64,000 nucleotides of DNA from an uncultured Sphingomonas sp. (GTDB lineage Bacteria; Pseudomonadota; Alphaproteobacteria; Sphingomonadales; Sphingomonadaceae): the NCBI RefSeq assembly GCF_913776855.1, contig NZ_CAJYQD010000028.1:46628-110627 (forward strand), written 5' to 3'. Positions within the stretch are counted from its first letter, which is position 1; each line of letters begins with the position of its first letter. Positions 53,113 to 62,893 of the stretch are shown one piece after another. The notes below the pieces were generated by a model. The model was not told the origin of the DNA. It was given only the letters and a program-made list of their open reading frames with translations, and ran no database searches. A program made the position numbers and the translations under genes.

Positions 53113-55206
53113 ATGTCATCATCATGGGCCGCAGCGGCGGTCATGCTGTGCCTCGCGCCGGTCGCGCAGGCGCAGGCGCGCGACGATGCGCACGAACCGG
53201 TTCAGGACGATACGATCGTCGTAACCGGCACGAAGACGGGCGATTTCGGTGCGAAGTCGGGCATTCCGCTCGACCGCGTACCGCAATCGGTCCAGGTCCT
53301 GGACGAAGAGGAACTGATCGAGCGGGGCGTGCGCAGCGTCGGCGATATGCTGCGCGCGGTGCCGTCGGCCAATGTCGGCGGCAGCCGCGTGTCGCGCTAC
53401 CAAAGCTTCGGCCTGAAGATCCGCGGGTTCGTCGCGGACCAGATGCGCAACGGCATCCGCCAGCGTTATTACGAGGATGTCGATGCCTCCGCGCTGTCGA
53501 ACATCGCGCGCGTCGAGGTGCTGAAGGGGCCGTCCGCCGTCCTCTATGGCCAGTCGGGGGTCGGCGGCATCCTGTCGATCATCACCAAGCAGCCGGCGGA
53601 CACGCCCGAAGCGTCGGTGGCACTGACCGGCGGGATGTATGGGCAGAAGATGGCGACGATCGACCTGTCGACGCCGGTCACCGACACGCTTGCCATCCGC
53701 CTGACCGGGGAGGTCGAACGGTCGGGCACCTTCGTCGATTTTCAGAATATGGACCGGGAGAATGTCGCGCTGACGCTGGCATGGCGGCCGAGCGCGTTGG
53801 TCTCGGCGCATCTCGTTGCCGAATATGTCCGGCGCACGACCGCCAATAATCCGGGCCTGCCGGTGATCGGGACGGTGCGGAGCAACGGCATCGCGACGGT
53901 CCGGCGATCGGCGTTTCTGGGCGAGCCGAACTTCACCGACCTGGTCGCCGATGCACCGTTGATCCAGGCGTGGGTGGCGTTCGACATGGGGGCGGGATGG
54001 GCACTGACCCCGCGCTTCCAATATTCGGAGTTCAATACCTCGCTCGACCAGGTGCGGCTGCTTGGCGCCGTCAGCGGCCAGCCGACCCGCATCCAGCGCA
54101 ACGGCCGACGCGGACGCGAGGCGGATCGCTACACCATCGCGCAACTGGACCTGAGCGGCCATGCCACGACGCTGGGCATCGACCACAGCCTGTTGTTCGG
54201 GATCGAACACAGCGCCGAGCGCCCGACCTTTCGCCAGTTCGATATCGTCGCCGGCGACATCGCGCCGATCGATGCGCTGAACCCGGTCTATAGTTATGCC
54301 ACGCGGCAGCCCCGGCTGGCGTTCAGCTTCTTTACGCAGGGCAAGGTCGACGGATTTGCCGCCTATGCGCAGGATCAGGTCGCGCTGACCGATGCGTGGA
54401 ACGTCGTTGCGGGCGTGCGGCATTCGGTTTTCGATTACGAGAACCGCCGCACGACGCCGGCGGGTACGACCCGCGATGCCGATACGATCGCGAACACGAC
54501 GTGGCAGCTGGGCACGACATGGCGGATCGGCGGCGGCTGGTCGCTGTTCGGAGGCTATAACAAGGGCTTCGACGTCGACCCCGTGGTCGGATCGCGCAGC
54601 CGCGACGGATCGCCGTTCCGGCCCGAAACGTCGGATCAGGTCGAAGCGGGCATCCGCCTGACCCGCGACCGGCTCCGCGCCAGCGTGTCGGCGTTCCGCA
54701 TCCGCCGCAACGACGTAGCGGTCACCGATCCGGTCGATGTGAACTTCCAGGTGCAGGAGGGGCAGTTGCAGGTAAAGGGTGTCGAGGTCGAGGGCGAGTG
54801 GACCCCGGTCGAGGGCTGGTGGCTGCAGGGCGGCTATGCCTATCTCGACGGGCGGGTGACGCGCACTACGACGGCGGCGATGCGAGATGCGCGACTGGGC
54901 GATACGCCCGAGCATAGCGCCACCGCATCGACCCGCGTGACGCTGGGTCCGGTCGAGCTGCGCGGCGGGGCCTATCATGTCGGCGCGCGGCGGCTGGTGA
55001 ACGGGAGTGCGATCGCGCTCGATGGCTATACGCTGTTCGATCTGGGACTGGGGACCGAAGCGGGGCCGGTGCGGATCGATGCGATGCTGACCAATGTCGG
55101 CAATGCGACCTACTACACCGCCAATGGCGGCGCGAACTTCGTCTATCCGGGCGATCCGCGCACCGTGTCGGTGCGGGTCGGCTATCGGTTCGGGGGGCGG
55201 CGATGA
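53113..55206 (+). CDS. TonB-dependent siderophore receptor
   Basis: The 697-residue protein has a signal peptide (AAAAVMLCLAPVAQAQA), a TonB-box-like DTIVVTGTK, plug domain (about 50-160: PQSVQVLDEEELIE, RGFVADQ, RVEVLKGPSAVLYGQ) and a 22-strand-type barrel ending VRVGYRFGG. PQSVQVL and FXIRG-like words place it in the FhuE/FecA-type siderophore class. It overlaps the PepSY protein gene by four bases. Confidence 0.95.
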   Translation: MSSSWAAAAVMLCLAPVAQAQARDDAHEPVQDDTIVVTGTKTGDFGAKSGIPLDRVPQSVQVLDEEELIERGVRSVGDMLRAVPSANVGGSRVSRYQSFGLKIRGFVADQMRNGIRQRYYEDVDASALSNIARVEVLKGPSAVLYGQSGVGGILSIITKQPADTPEASVALTGGMYGQKMATIDLSTPVTDTLAIRLTGEVERSGTFVDFQNMDRENVALTLAWRPSALVSAHLVAEYVRRTTANNPGLPVIGTVRSNGIATVRRSAFLGEPNFTDLVADAPLIQAWVAFDMGAGWALTPRFQYSEFNTSLDQVRLLGAVSGQPTRIQRNGRRGREADRYTIAQLDLSGHATTLGIDHSLLFGIEHSAERPTFRQFDIVAGDIAPIDALNPVYSYATRQPRLAFSFFTQGKVDGFAAYAQDQVALTDAWNVVAGVRHSVFDYENRRTTPAGTTRDADTIANTTWQLGTTWRIGGGWSLFGGYNKGFDVDPVVGSRSRDGSPFRPETSDQVEAGIRLTRDRLRASVSAFRIRRNDVAVTDPVDVNFQVQEGQLQVKGVEVEGEWTPVEGWWLQGGYAYLDGRVTRTTTAAMRDARLGDTPEHSATASTRVTLGPVELRGGAYHVGARRLVNGSAIALDGYTLFDLGLGTEAGPVRIDAMLTNVGNATYYTANGGANFVYPGDPRTVSVRVGYRFGGRR

Positions 55207-56564
55207 ACGACGCGCGCCTCTATCGCACGATCTGGCGCTGGCATTTCTATGCCGGGCTGATCGTAGCACCATTCCTGCTGATCCTGAGCGTGACCGGCGC
55301 GATCTATTTGTTCAAGGACGAGCTGAACGACGCGTTGATGCCCGAGCTGCAGATCGTGGCGCCGGTCGCCCATCCGCTGCCGCCGTCGCGGATGATCGCG
55401 GCGGCGGTGGCGTCAGTGCCGGGCGTCCCGACGCGGATCGACCTGCCCGAGGCAGCCGACCGCCCGGCCAAGGTGTGGATCGACGCCGCCAGCGGCGAAC
55501 CGCGCCAGGTGATGGTCGATCCGGCATCGGGGCGGGCGCTGGGCAGCTATGTCTACACCCATACGCTGGTCGGGTTCGCCGATGTCATGCACGGGTCGCT
55601 GACCTTTGGTCCGTGGGGCGATGCCGTGGTCGAGCTGGCGGCGTGCTGGGCACTGATGCTGATCGCGTCGGGGCTGGTCCTGTGGTGGCCGCGCGGGCGC
55701 AGGTCGATGGCGGGCGTATTGTGGCCGCGGTTGCGCGCGCGGGGGCGGGTGTTCTGGCGCGACCTGCACGCGGTGACCGGTGTGTGGAGCGTCGCGTTGA
55801 TCGCGTTCCTGCTGCTGACCGGCCTGCCGTGGGCCGTGGTGCAGGGGCCCCTGTTGCGCGGCGCGTTCACTGCGCTGGGCATCGGGAACGAAGCCGCGCG
55901 CTTCGGCCACGAAGCCCCGCACAGCGCACCGATGGCGATGCTGGGCGATGTGCCGTGGAGCCAGGCGATGGCACCGATGCCGGCATCCGACCCGGCCCAT
56001 GCCGAACATGGCGGGGGCGGGCACCACGGCGCCATGGCCGATCCGGCGGCCATCGCCGGCACCGATGCCATTGCGGCAACGGCACAAGCGGCCGGGATTA
56101 CCGGCGGCTATCGCCTGTACCTGCCGTCCGGGCCGACCGGTATCTACACCGTCATGGTTACGCCCCGGCATCCGGAAGGGCAGCGGACCTTGCAGTTCGA
56201 TCGCTGGTCGGGGCGGCTGTTGTGGGAAAACGGCTGGCGACGCTACGGCGTCGGCGCAAAGGCGGTGGAGCTGGGCGTTCAGATCCATATGGGCCGCTAT
56301 TTCGGGCTACCGAACCAGCTGCTGATGCTGGTGCCGTGCATCGCCATCGTCCTGCTGGTCGTCAGCGGGGTGACGATGTGGTGGCGCCGGCGGCCGAAGG
56401 GGCGGCTGGCCGCGCCGCCACCGGTCAGCGGGGCGCGGTTGCGGGGTGCGATCACCCTGCTGGTCGTGTCGGGGGTGATATTGCCGCTGTTCGGGGCGTC
56501 GTTGCTGGTGCTGGCGGTAATCGACCGGATCGTAATGGCATTGCGGCGGCCGGTCGCCGGGTGA
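55203..56564 (+). CDS. PepSY-TM (iron-uptake reductase-like) membrane protein
   Basis: ATG 55203 overlaps the receptor stop. The 453-residue protein has about five membrane helices (first at 16-38) and two PepSY-type domains (WHFYAGLIVAPFLL, FADVMHGSLTFG, RDLHAVTGVWS). A His-rich loop (HAEHGGGGHH) lies near residue 263. Related proteins (PiuB/FoxB type) reduce ferric siderophores at the inner membrane. Its pairing with the receptor supports siderophore or metal uptake. Confidence 0.92.
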   Translation: MNDARLYRTIWRWHFYAGLIVAPFLLILSVTGAIYLFKDELNDALMPELQIVAPVAHPLPPSRMIAAAVASVPGVPTRIDLPEAADRPAKVWIDAASGEPRQVMVDPASGRALGSYVYTHTLVGFADVMHGSLTFGPWGDAVVELAACWALMLIASGLVLWWPRGRRSMAGVLWPRLRARGRVFWRDLHAVTGVWSVALIAFLLLTGLPWAVVQGPLLRGAFTALGIGNEAARFGHEAPHSAPMAMLGDVPWSQAMAPMPASDPAHAEHGGGGHHGAMADPAAIAGTDAIAATAQAAGITGGYRLYLPSGPTGIYTVMVTPRHPEGQRTLQFDRWSGRLLWENGWRRYGVGAKAVELGVQIHMGRYFGLPNQLLMLVPCIAIVLLVVSGVTMWWRRRPKGRLAAPPPVSGARLRGAITLLVVSGVILPLFGASLLVLAVIDRIVMALRRPVAG

Positions 56565-56675
56565 CGGCCGTCGCCCCTGGCTTCGATCCATTCCGGCGGG
56601 GCAGGGGGTGGGGTGCGGCGAACATGTCGGTGCGGCGACCTTGGCACCGGTCGCCCAACGCCCCATCTCGACGCC

Positions 56676-57671
56676 ATGGCCCTTGCCCGATGGATCACCC
56701 CGCATCCCAGCGGCATTCACCTGCCCGCGATCGACGTCTGGATCGATCCGTCGCAGCCGGTCGCGCGCGCGCTGGTCACCCACGGCCATGCCGATCACGC
56801 GCGCGGCGGGCATGGACAGGTGTGGGCGACCCCCGAAACGCTGGCGATCATGGCGACGCGCTATGGCCCGCAGAACGGGGTGGCGGTCGCCTATGGCGAA
56901 ACCATCCGCATGGGCGAGTATGACATATCGTTCGTTCCCGCCGGCCACGTGCTGGGGTCGGCGCAGATCGTGCTGGACCATGGTGGTGAACGGGTGGTGG
57001 TATCGGGCGATTACAAGCGCCGCCCCGATCCGACCTGTGCCCCGTTCCAGCCGGTGCCCTGCGACGTGTTCGTGACCGAGGCGACGTTCGGCCTGCCGGT
57101 CTTTCGCCATCCCGAGACGCGGGATGAGATCGACAAGCTGCTGGCGGCGCTCAGGACGGAGCCGGAACGCTGCGTGCTGGTCGGGGCCTATGCGCTGGGC
57201 AAGGCGCAGCGGGTGATTGCGGAAACGCGGGCGATGGGGTTCGACGACCCGATCTACCTGCACGGCGCGATGCAGCGATTATGCGACCTCTATGTCGAAC
57301 TGGGCGTCGACCTAGGCGAACTGCGGCCCGTGGCGGGGGCGACGAAGGCCGACTTGCAGGGGCGGATCATCGTCGCACCGCCATCGGCGCTGGGCGATCG
57401 CTGGTCGCGGCGGCTGCCCGATCCGATCACCGCGATGGCCAGCGGCTGGATGCGGGTCCGTGCCCGCGCCCGACAGCGCGGCGTCGAGCTGCCGCTGATC
57501 CTGTCCGACCATGCCGATTGGGACGAACTGACCCGGACCCTGACCGAGATCGCGCCGAAGGAAGTCTGGGTGACCCACGGCCGCGAGGATGCGCTGGTCC
57601 ATTGGTGCATGACCCGCCAGATCAAGGCGCGCGCGCTCGAACTGGTCGGGTTCGAGGATGAGGATGATTGA
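56676..57671 (+). CDS. Ligase-associated DNA exonuclease (metallo-beta-lactamase fold)
   Basis: ATG 56676 gives 331 residues. It has THGHADHARGG (HxHxDH), GHVLGSAQIVL, SGDYKRRPDP, EATFGLPVF and LSDHADWDEL, the beta-CASP-like set of the exonuclease gene usually found beside an ATP-dependent DNA ligase and a Lhr-type helicase. No ligase gene follows here. Confidence 0.93.
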   Translation: MALARWITPHPSGIHLPAIDVWIDPSQPVARALVTHGHADHARGGHGQVWATPETLAIMATRYGPQNGVAVAYGETIRMGEYDISFVPAGHVLGSAQIVLDHGGERVVVSGDYKRRPDPTCAPFQPVPCDVFVTEATFGLPVFRHPETRDEIDKLLAALRTEPERCVLVGAYALGKAQRVIAETRAMGFDDPIYLHGAMQRLCDLYVELGVDLGELRPVAGATKADLQGRIIVAPPSALGDRWSRRLPDPITAMASGWMRVRARARQRGVELPLILSDHADWDELTRTLTEIAPKEVWVTHGREDALVHWCMTRQIKARALELVGFEDEDD

Positions 57672-57920
57672 GGGGAGGGTGGTTACCGTTTTCCCGCGCG
57701 GGGTCGGGTAACGGGCGACAACCTTGCCCGCTTCCGGGGCGCGCATTGATGGATCAGCGATTGCAAGCCATTACAGCTGGACTCGCCTCCTCAGACCCAG
57801 GGGTCGCTGCATCGAAGGCAGATCTCCGGGTTACGGAGCGCAACAGGAATCGCCTCAGGTCCCAGCGTGCGCTGGAGAGTCTTTCGAGATGAAAGGGGTG
57901 GGCGTCGCCCAAAGGTGGGC
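57672..57920. other. Low-GC intergenic stretch, no gene recognised
   Basis: Base composition falls after about 57740. Short frames are present (for example 57724-57924) but none has a convincing ribosome site or family motif. The stretch may be a remnant of exchanged DNA at the place where a ligase gene would be expected. Confidence 0.4.
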
Positions 57921-58223
57921 TTAACCATGAATCGCGCCGCCTCGTCGCCTGATCGTTACAAGCCGAGCCGGTTTCGCGTTCGCTGCCACGATGGACAGCC
58001 TCCGCATAAAGTGCGCGTCGAAGATGCGCTCCTCTTGCGCGATCATCCAATGCTGGCCGCAAGCGCGGCATTGCGAGAGATGTAACCACCACGCATCACC
58101 GCCATGATCGACGACGTTCTCAACCGTTGCAAACACTCGCTCATCAAGGGCATCTCCGCCCATTGGCACTGCGGCCAGGTCAGGCAGAGACGCGCAACAA
58201 CAAGGAAGCGACGTTTCGGTCAT
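57921..58223 (-). CDS. Small Cys-rich conserved-looking protein, unknown function
   Basis: ATG 58223 gives 100 residues; ATG 58304 is a less likely longer start. The N-terminus has TSLPCCCASL, the middle VPMGGDALDERVF, ENVVDHGGDAWWLHLSQC, then CRACGQHWMIAQEERIFD. The CxxC, the aromatic HWM and the regular pattern look like real protein, unlike the shadow frames of this window; I recall similar stand-alone small proteins with a C-x2-C-GQ-W motif but cannot name a family. Coding DNA here is about 58% GC against about 67% in neighbours, so transfer is likely. A zinc site or small immunity-type role would fit but is guesswork. Confidence 0.6.
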   Translation of the reverse strand: MTETSLPCCCASLPDLAAVPMGGDALDERVFATVENVVDHGGDAWWLHLSQCRACGQHWMIAQEERIFDAHFMRRLSIVAANAKPARLVTIRRRGGAIHG

Positions 58224-58444
58224 GAACGCATACTGCGGACAGGCGCGGCGAGCCGCAACAGGAGCGTTTCTCGACAGTCCGCTTTTTTGCCCGACAGCTG
58301 CCAAACACGAGCAAATCTGCGACTTCCGCCCTCACACTCTCAGCCCACGTGCATTGCATGGTTGATATGGGTCGTGAAAGCTACCGGCCACCTGACCGCC
58401 AGCCGCCGGACACCAACCGGAGCAGGGCAGCAACCATATCCAGG
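58224..58444. other. Low-GC gap, nothing recognised
   Basis: The promoter of the 57921 gene should lie here. A 122-residue plus-strand frame (58104-58472) crosses the gap but reads as noise and overlaps two better genes. Confidence 0.4.
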
Positions 58445-59164
58445 TCAGAACCGGAAGGCGGTACCCACGTAGATCGCCTGTCCCTCGCGACGTTCCGGCG
58501 TCACGCGCAGCATCCGCTCGCGATCGGTGCGATAGCGCATCCCGGCAGTCACATCGAGGTTGCGGGTCAGCTTGTACGACCCGCCGCCGTCCAGCGAATA
58601 GCCGGAGGTGTCGGCGATCATCTTGGGCTGGTCGGTCAGCGCATGGTCGGCGGTGATCGGGGTCCGCGTGCCGAACTTGCGCGCCGAATAGCCCATGCCG
58701 ATCGGGTCGCGGCTGCCCGGCTGCGTCCCGAGATCGAGTCGGGTCAGGTCGCCTATCGCTGCCAGCCGCTTGCCGCCGACCGATCCGCCCAGATTATAGG
58801 CGACCGGGTTCAGCGTCATCGTCGGGGTGACCGCCGCGACGCGATCGGTCGGACGTTCCGCCTGCAGCGTCGCGCTGCGCACCGCAGCCTTGATCGCGCG
58901 GCTGCCGATGACGGCGCCCTCGGACGGGGTGAACTGGAAACCGGTCGGGTTCAGCGCGGTACGCGACAGCGCGGCAGCGAGTCGCGGATCGGCCGATGCG
59001 GGCGTGAACGACCCGAATCCGGCGATCGGCATCCGACCCATGTCGAGCTGCTTCAGGACACGCGGCGCGCGCTGTTCCTGCGCGAACAGGGCCGGCGACG
59101 CACCAAGCCCGGCGGCGATCATCGCCCCCAGTCCAATGCCAGCCAAGATCCTGCCACCCGTCAT
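58445..59164 (-). CDS. Exported outer-membrane barrel-like protein, unknown function
   Basis: ATG 59164 after AGTGAGG gives 239 residues with a signal peptide (LAGIGLGAMIAAGLGASPALFAQ). The last 80 residues alternate like beta-strands (GGGSYKLTRNLDVTAGMRYR, then AIYVGTAFRF) and end in Phe, as outer-membrane proteins do. The first half is Pro/Ala-rich with no motif I recognise. Family unnamed. Confidence 0.7.
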   Translation of the reverse strand: MTGGRILAGIGLGAMIAAGLGASPALFAQEQRAPRVLKQLDMGRMPIAGFGSFTPASADPRLAAALSRTALNPTGFQFTPSEGAVIGSRAIKAAVRSATLQAERPTDRVAAVTPTMTLNPVAYNLGGSVGGKRLAAIGDLTRLDLGTQPGSRDPIGMGYSARKFGTRTPITADHALTDQPKMIADTSGYSLDGGGSYKLTRNLDVTAGMRYRTDRERMLRVTPERREGQAIYVGTAFRF

Positions 59165-59422
59165 GTCAAACCTCACTCCCCGCTAATGGCGCTATCACGA
59201 TTCGGTTGCCTGTATCCACCGGCTCCGGTCGCTTTCCATGCCAGTGTTGCATCGAACACACATATTTGTCCGACCAACGCGACGGGGCGTGTGACGCGGG
59301 CGGCGGCGTGCCGATTTCGGTCGGGTTCGCTGCCACCGGCACCAACCCGCTTGCCGCGTCCGCGCCACCTCCTATAGAAGCGGGCCAAACTGCCATATTG
59401 GCCTGTAGTCAAGGAACCGCCG
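59165..59422. promoter_or_regulatory. Divergent promoter region of barrel protein and DUF3576 gene
   Basis: This 258-base gap separates divergent genes and holds no recognisable frame. An A/T-rich patch (CACATATTTG, about 59260-59270) is a possible -10 region. No palindrome like the other gaps. Confidence 0.35.
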
Positions 59423-59857
59423 ATGAACCGCCCGCTGCTGATCGCGTTGCTGGCAACGCTTGCTTTGCCGATGGCCGCGTGCAGCGGGGGCAAGGGCCGG
59501 GTCGCGGGCGACCTTGCCGCATCGAAGGTCACCACGATCGGCGTGAACAGCTATCTGTGGCGCGCCAGCCTCGACACGCTGTCGTTCATGCCGCTGACCC
59601 AGACCGATTCGAACGGCGGCGTCATCGTCACCGACTGGTACGTCAATCCGGCCACGCCGACCGAACGGACCAAGGTGACGGTCACGATCCTCGACCAGGA
59701 CCTGCGCGCCGACGCGCTGCGCGTCGCGGCGCTGCGCCAGGTGAACCAGGGCGGCCAGTGGATCGAGGCGCCGGTCGCCGCCGCCACCGTGCAGAAGCTG
59801 GAAGACATCATCCTGACCCGTGCGCGCGACCTGCGCCGCGGGGCCATCACGGGCTGA
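59423..59857 (+). CDS. DUF3576 lipoprotein
   Basis: ATG 59423. The 144-residue protein has a lipoprotein signal with Cys20 in LPMAAC, then VTTIGVNSYLWRASLDTLSFMPL, DSNGGVIVTDWY and TKVTVTILDQDLRADALRV, the DUF3576 pattern. It precedes leuS-lptE-holA as in many alphaproteobacteria. A role in outer-membrane/LPS upkeep is suggested only by lptE nearby. Confidence 0.93.
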   Translation: MNRPLLIALLATLALPMAACSGGKGRVAGDLAASKVTTIGVNSYLWRASLDTLSFMPLTQTDSNGGVIVTDWYVNPATPTERTKVTVTILDQDLRADALRVAALRQVNQGGQWIEAPVAAATVQKLEDIILTRARDLRRGAITG

Positions 59858-59867
59858 TCCGACGACC

Positions 59868-62411
59868 ATGACTCCGCGTTTTTCGCCGGCCGAGGCCGAT
59901 GCCCGGTGGCAGGCCGCATGGGATGCGGCTGAGACCTTCGTCGCCGACGACTATTCGTCCAAGCCGAAGCGCTATGTCCTCGAGATGTTTCCCTATCCCT
60001 CGGGGCGCATCCATATGGGGCACGTCCGCAACTATACGATGGGCGACGTGCTGGCGCGCTTCCTGCGGATGACCGGCCATGAAGTGCTGCATCCGATGGG
60101 CTGGGACGCCTTCGGGATGCCGGCCGAAAATGCGGCGATGGAAAAGAAGGTCCATCCGGGTCAGTGGACCTACGCCAATATCGCGGCGATGAAGGCGCAG
60201 TTGAAGCGGCTCGGCCTCGCCTTCGACTGGTCGCGCGAGTTCGCGACCTGCGATCCCGAATATTACGGGCATGAGCAGGCGCTGTTCCTCGAACTGCTCA
60301 AGGGCGGGCTGGTGTACCGCAAGGAATCGGCGGTCAACTGGGACCCGGTCGACATGACCGTGCTGGCCAACGAGCAGGTGATCGACGGCCGCGGCTGGCG
60401 CTCGGGCGCGCTGGTCGAGAAGCGCAAGCTGAGCCAATGGTTCCTGAAGATTACCGACTTCGCCGACGACCTGCTCGCCGGGCTGGGGTCGCTTGACCAG
60501 TGGCCCGACAAGGTACGGTTGATGCAGGAAAACTGGATCGGCAAGTCGGAGGGGCTGCAATTCTCCTTTGCGCCGGTTGCCCCGTTCGACCAGCGGATCG
60601 AGGTCTATTCGACCCGTCCCGACACGATCTTCGGCGCGAGCTTCGTCGCGATCGCCGCCGATCACCCTATCGCGCGGGCGCTGGCCGACGCAAATCCGGA
60701 CGCGGCGGCGTTCATCGAGCTGTGCAAGCAGGGCGGGACCACCGCAGCCGAGCTGGAAACGGCGGAAAAGCTGGGCTTCGACACCGGTTATCGGATGCAG
60801 CATCCCTTCGCTGCAGGCGTCGAGCTGCCGGTCTACATCGCCAATTTCGTGCTGATGGATTACGGCACCGGCGCGGTGATGGGCGTACCGGCGCATGACC
60901 AGCGCGATCTTGATTTCGCGCGAAAGTACGGGCTTCAGGTCCGCCGCGTCGTCGCCGATGGCGAGCTGACCGATCCGGTGTTCGACGGCAGCGAAGCCTA
61001 TACCGGTCCCGGTCGCCTGGTGAACTCCGACTTCCTGAACGACATGGACGTCGCCGCCGCCAAGCGCGCGGTGATCGACCGTGCCGAGGCGGGCGACTGG
61101 GGCAAGGGCACCACCGTGTGGCGGCTGCGCGACTGGGGCGTCAGCCGCCAGCGTTACTGGGGCACACCGATCCCGATCGTGCATTGCGACGCGTGCGGCG
61201 TGGTGCCGGTCCCGACCGATCAGTTGCCGGTCAAGTTGCCCGACGATGTGTCGTTCGACATCCCCGGCAACCCGCTCGACCGGCATCCGACGTGGAAGCA
61301 TGTCGACTGTCCCAAGTGCGGCAAGGCGGCGCGGCGCGAGACCGACACGCTCGACACCTTTGTCGATTCGTCGTGGTACTTCATCCGTTTCGCCAGCCAG
61401 CCGGATGACAAGCCGTTCGACCGGGCGGTGGCCGAAAGCTGGCTGCCGGTCGGACAGTATATCGGCGGGGTCGAACATGCGATTCTGCACCTGCTCTATG
61501 CCCGCTTCTGGACCCGCGCGCTCAACCATGTGGGGCTGATCGACCTGAAGGAGCCGTTTGCCGGCTTGTTCACGCAGGGCATGGTCACGCACGAGACGTA
61601 TCAGGCGGCCGAACCGCAAAGCGTTGATGGCATCGTGCCGGCGCGCGAGTTTTACTGGGTATCTCCCGGCGAGATCGAAAAGACGCCTGATGGCCTTCGC
61701 GAAAAGGCGACAGGCCGCCCTATCGTGGTCGGCCGCATCGAGAAGATGTCGAAGTCGAAGAAGAATACGGTCGATCCCGAACCGATTCTCGATCGCTATG
61801 GCGCCGATGCCGCGCGCTGGTTCATGCTGTCCGACAGCCCGCCCGAACGCGACCTGCCATGGAGCGAAGCCGGGATCGAAGGCGCCGAACGCTTCGTCAA
61901 GCGCGTGTGGAAGCTGGTCGCGAACCATGCGCCGGGCGGCACCAGCCCGGAGGCACTGACCCGCGCGGTCCATCGCACTATCGCCGGCGTCGCGGACGAC
62001 ATCACCGCGTTGCAGTTCAATAAGGCGGTGGCCAAGCTCTACACGCTATTGGGTGAGGCGGAGAAGGCCAAGGGCATGTCGGACGCCGACATGGACGCGC
62101 TGCTGCTGCTGGTCAGCCCGATGATCCCGCATCTGGCGGAAGAGGCATGGTCGCAGCTGGGGCGCCCCGGACTGATCGCAGACGCCGCCTGGCCGCTGGT
62201 CGACGCCGCGATGCTGGTCGATGCCGAATCGACCATCGCGGTGCAGGTCAACGGCAAGCTGCGCGACACCATCGTCCTGCCCAAGGGCATTGCCAAGGAA
62301 GATGCGGAGGCGGCCGCGCTGGCGAGCGAGAAGATCGTCCGCGCGCTGGAGGGCAAGGCGCCGCGCAAGGTCATCGTCGTACCCGACCGCCTCGTGAACA
62401 TCGTCGCATGA
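59868..62411 (+). CDS. leuS: Leucyl-tRNA synthetase
   Basis: ATG 59868 lies 10 bases after the DUF3576 stop and gives 847 residues. HMGH (49-52) is the HIGH motif and KMSKS is at 626-630; the CP1 editing domain contains STRPDTIFGASF and MGVPAHDQRD. The Zn-like CDAC...CPKC knuckle region (about 440-490) is intact. Charges tRNA-Leu. Overlaps lptE by four bases. Confidence 0.98.
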   Translation: MTPRFSPAEADARWQAAWDAAETFVADDYSSKPKRYVLEMFPYPSGRIHMGHVRNYTMGDVLARFLRMTGHEVLHPMGWDAFGMPAENAAMEKKVHPGQWTYANIAAMKAQLKRLGLAFDWSREFATCDPEYYGHEQALFLELLKGGLVYRKESAVNWDPVDMTVLANEQVIDGRGWRSGALVEKRKLSQWFLKITDFADDLLAGLGSLDQWPDKVRLMQENWIGKSEGLQFSFAPVAPFDQRIEVYSTRPDTIFGASFVAIAADHPIARALADANPDAAAFIELCKQGGTTAAELETAEKLGFDTGYRMQHPFAAGVELPVYIANFVLMDYGTGAVMGVPAHDQRDLDFARKYGLQVRRVVADGELTDPVFDGSEAYTGPGRLVNSDFLNDMDVAAAKRAVIDRAEAGDWGKGTTVWRLRDWGVSRQRYWGTPIPIVHCDACGVVPVPTDQLPVKLPDDVSFDIPGNPLDRHPTWKHVDCPKCGKAARRETDTLDTFVDSSWYFIRFASQPDDKPFDRAVAESWLPVGQYIGGVEHAILHLLYARFWTRALNHVGLIDLKEPFAGLFTQGMVTHETYQAAEPQSVDGIVPAREFYWVSPGEIEKTPDGLREKATGRPIVVGRIEKMSKSKKNTVDPEPILDRYGADAARWFMLSDSPPERDLPWSEAGIEGAERFVKRVWKLVANHAPGGTSPEALTRAVHRTIAGVADDITALQFNKAVAKLYTLLGEAEKAKGMSDADMDALLLLVSPMIPHLAEEAWSQLGRPGLIADAAWPLVDAAMLVDAESTIAVQVNGKLRDTIVLPKGIAKEDAEAAALASEKIVRALEGKAPRKVIVVPDRLVNIVA

Positions 62412-62893
62412 TCCGCGTCGCCGTCCTCGCTGGTGCCCTGCTGCTCGGCGGCTGCGGCTTGCGCCCGCTCTATGCCGGCGGCGAGGGCGGGGTGGTGCGC
62501 CAGACCCTGTCGGGCGTCGAGGTGGCGCCGATCGCGGGCCAGAATGGCTGGCTGGTCGCCAACGCGCTGCGCGACCGGCTGCGCGCCGAAGGGCCGGCGC
62601 GTTACCGGCTGGAGATCAAGCTGGACGACGACATTACCGGCCTGGGCGTGCGGCGCGACGATTCGATCACGCGCGAACGGCGGACGCTGCGCGCACGCTA
62701 TCAGTTGATCGACCTGTCGAACGGCGCGGTGACGCTGGACGCGACGGCGGGGTCGGACGCGGGCATCGACGTGGTGCGGTCTGAATATGCGACCATCGCC
62801 GCCGAACGCACCGCGCTCGAACGCCTGTCGGTGATCGTCGCCGACCAGATCGTGACCCGGATCGCGCTGAACCTGCCCAAGTCAGGCTCGTGA
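62408..62893 (+). CDS. lptE: LPS assembly lipoprotein LptE
   Basis: ATG 62408 overlaps the leuS stop; 161 residues. A lipobox (LLLGGC, Cys16) follows the signal; then GLRPLYAGGEGG, the LptE start in alphaproteobacteria, and EIKLDDDITGLGVRRDD. It plugs LptD at the outer membrane. Placed between leuS and holA as in E. coli and alphaproteobacteria. Confidence 0.93.
   Translation: MIRVAVLAGALLLGGCGLRPLYAGGEGGVVRQTLSGVEVAPIAGQNGWLVANALRDRLRAEGPARYRLEIKLDDDITGLGVRRDDSITRERRTLRARYQLIDLSNGAVTLDATAGSDAGIDVVRSEYATIAAERTALERLSVIVADQIVTRIALNLPKSGS

Noticed and set aside
57724..57924. Short plus-strand frame in the low-GC patch
   Set aside because: No ribosome site or recognisable motif, and its end runs into the better minus-strand gene at 57921.
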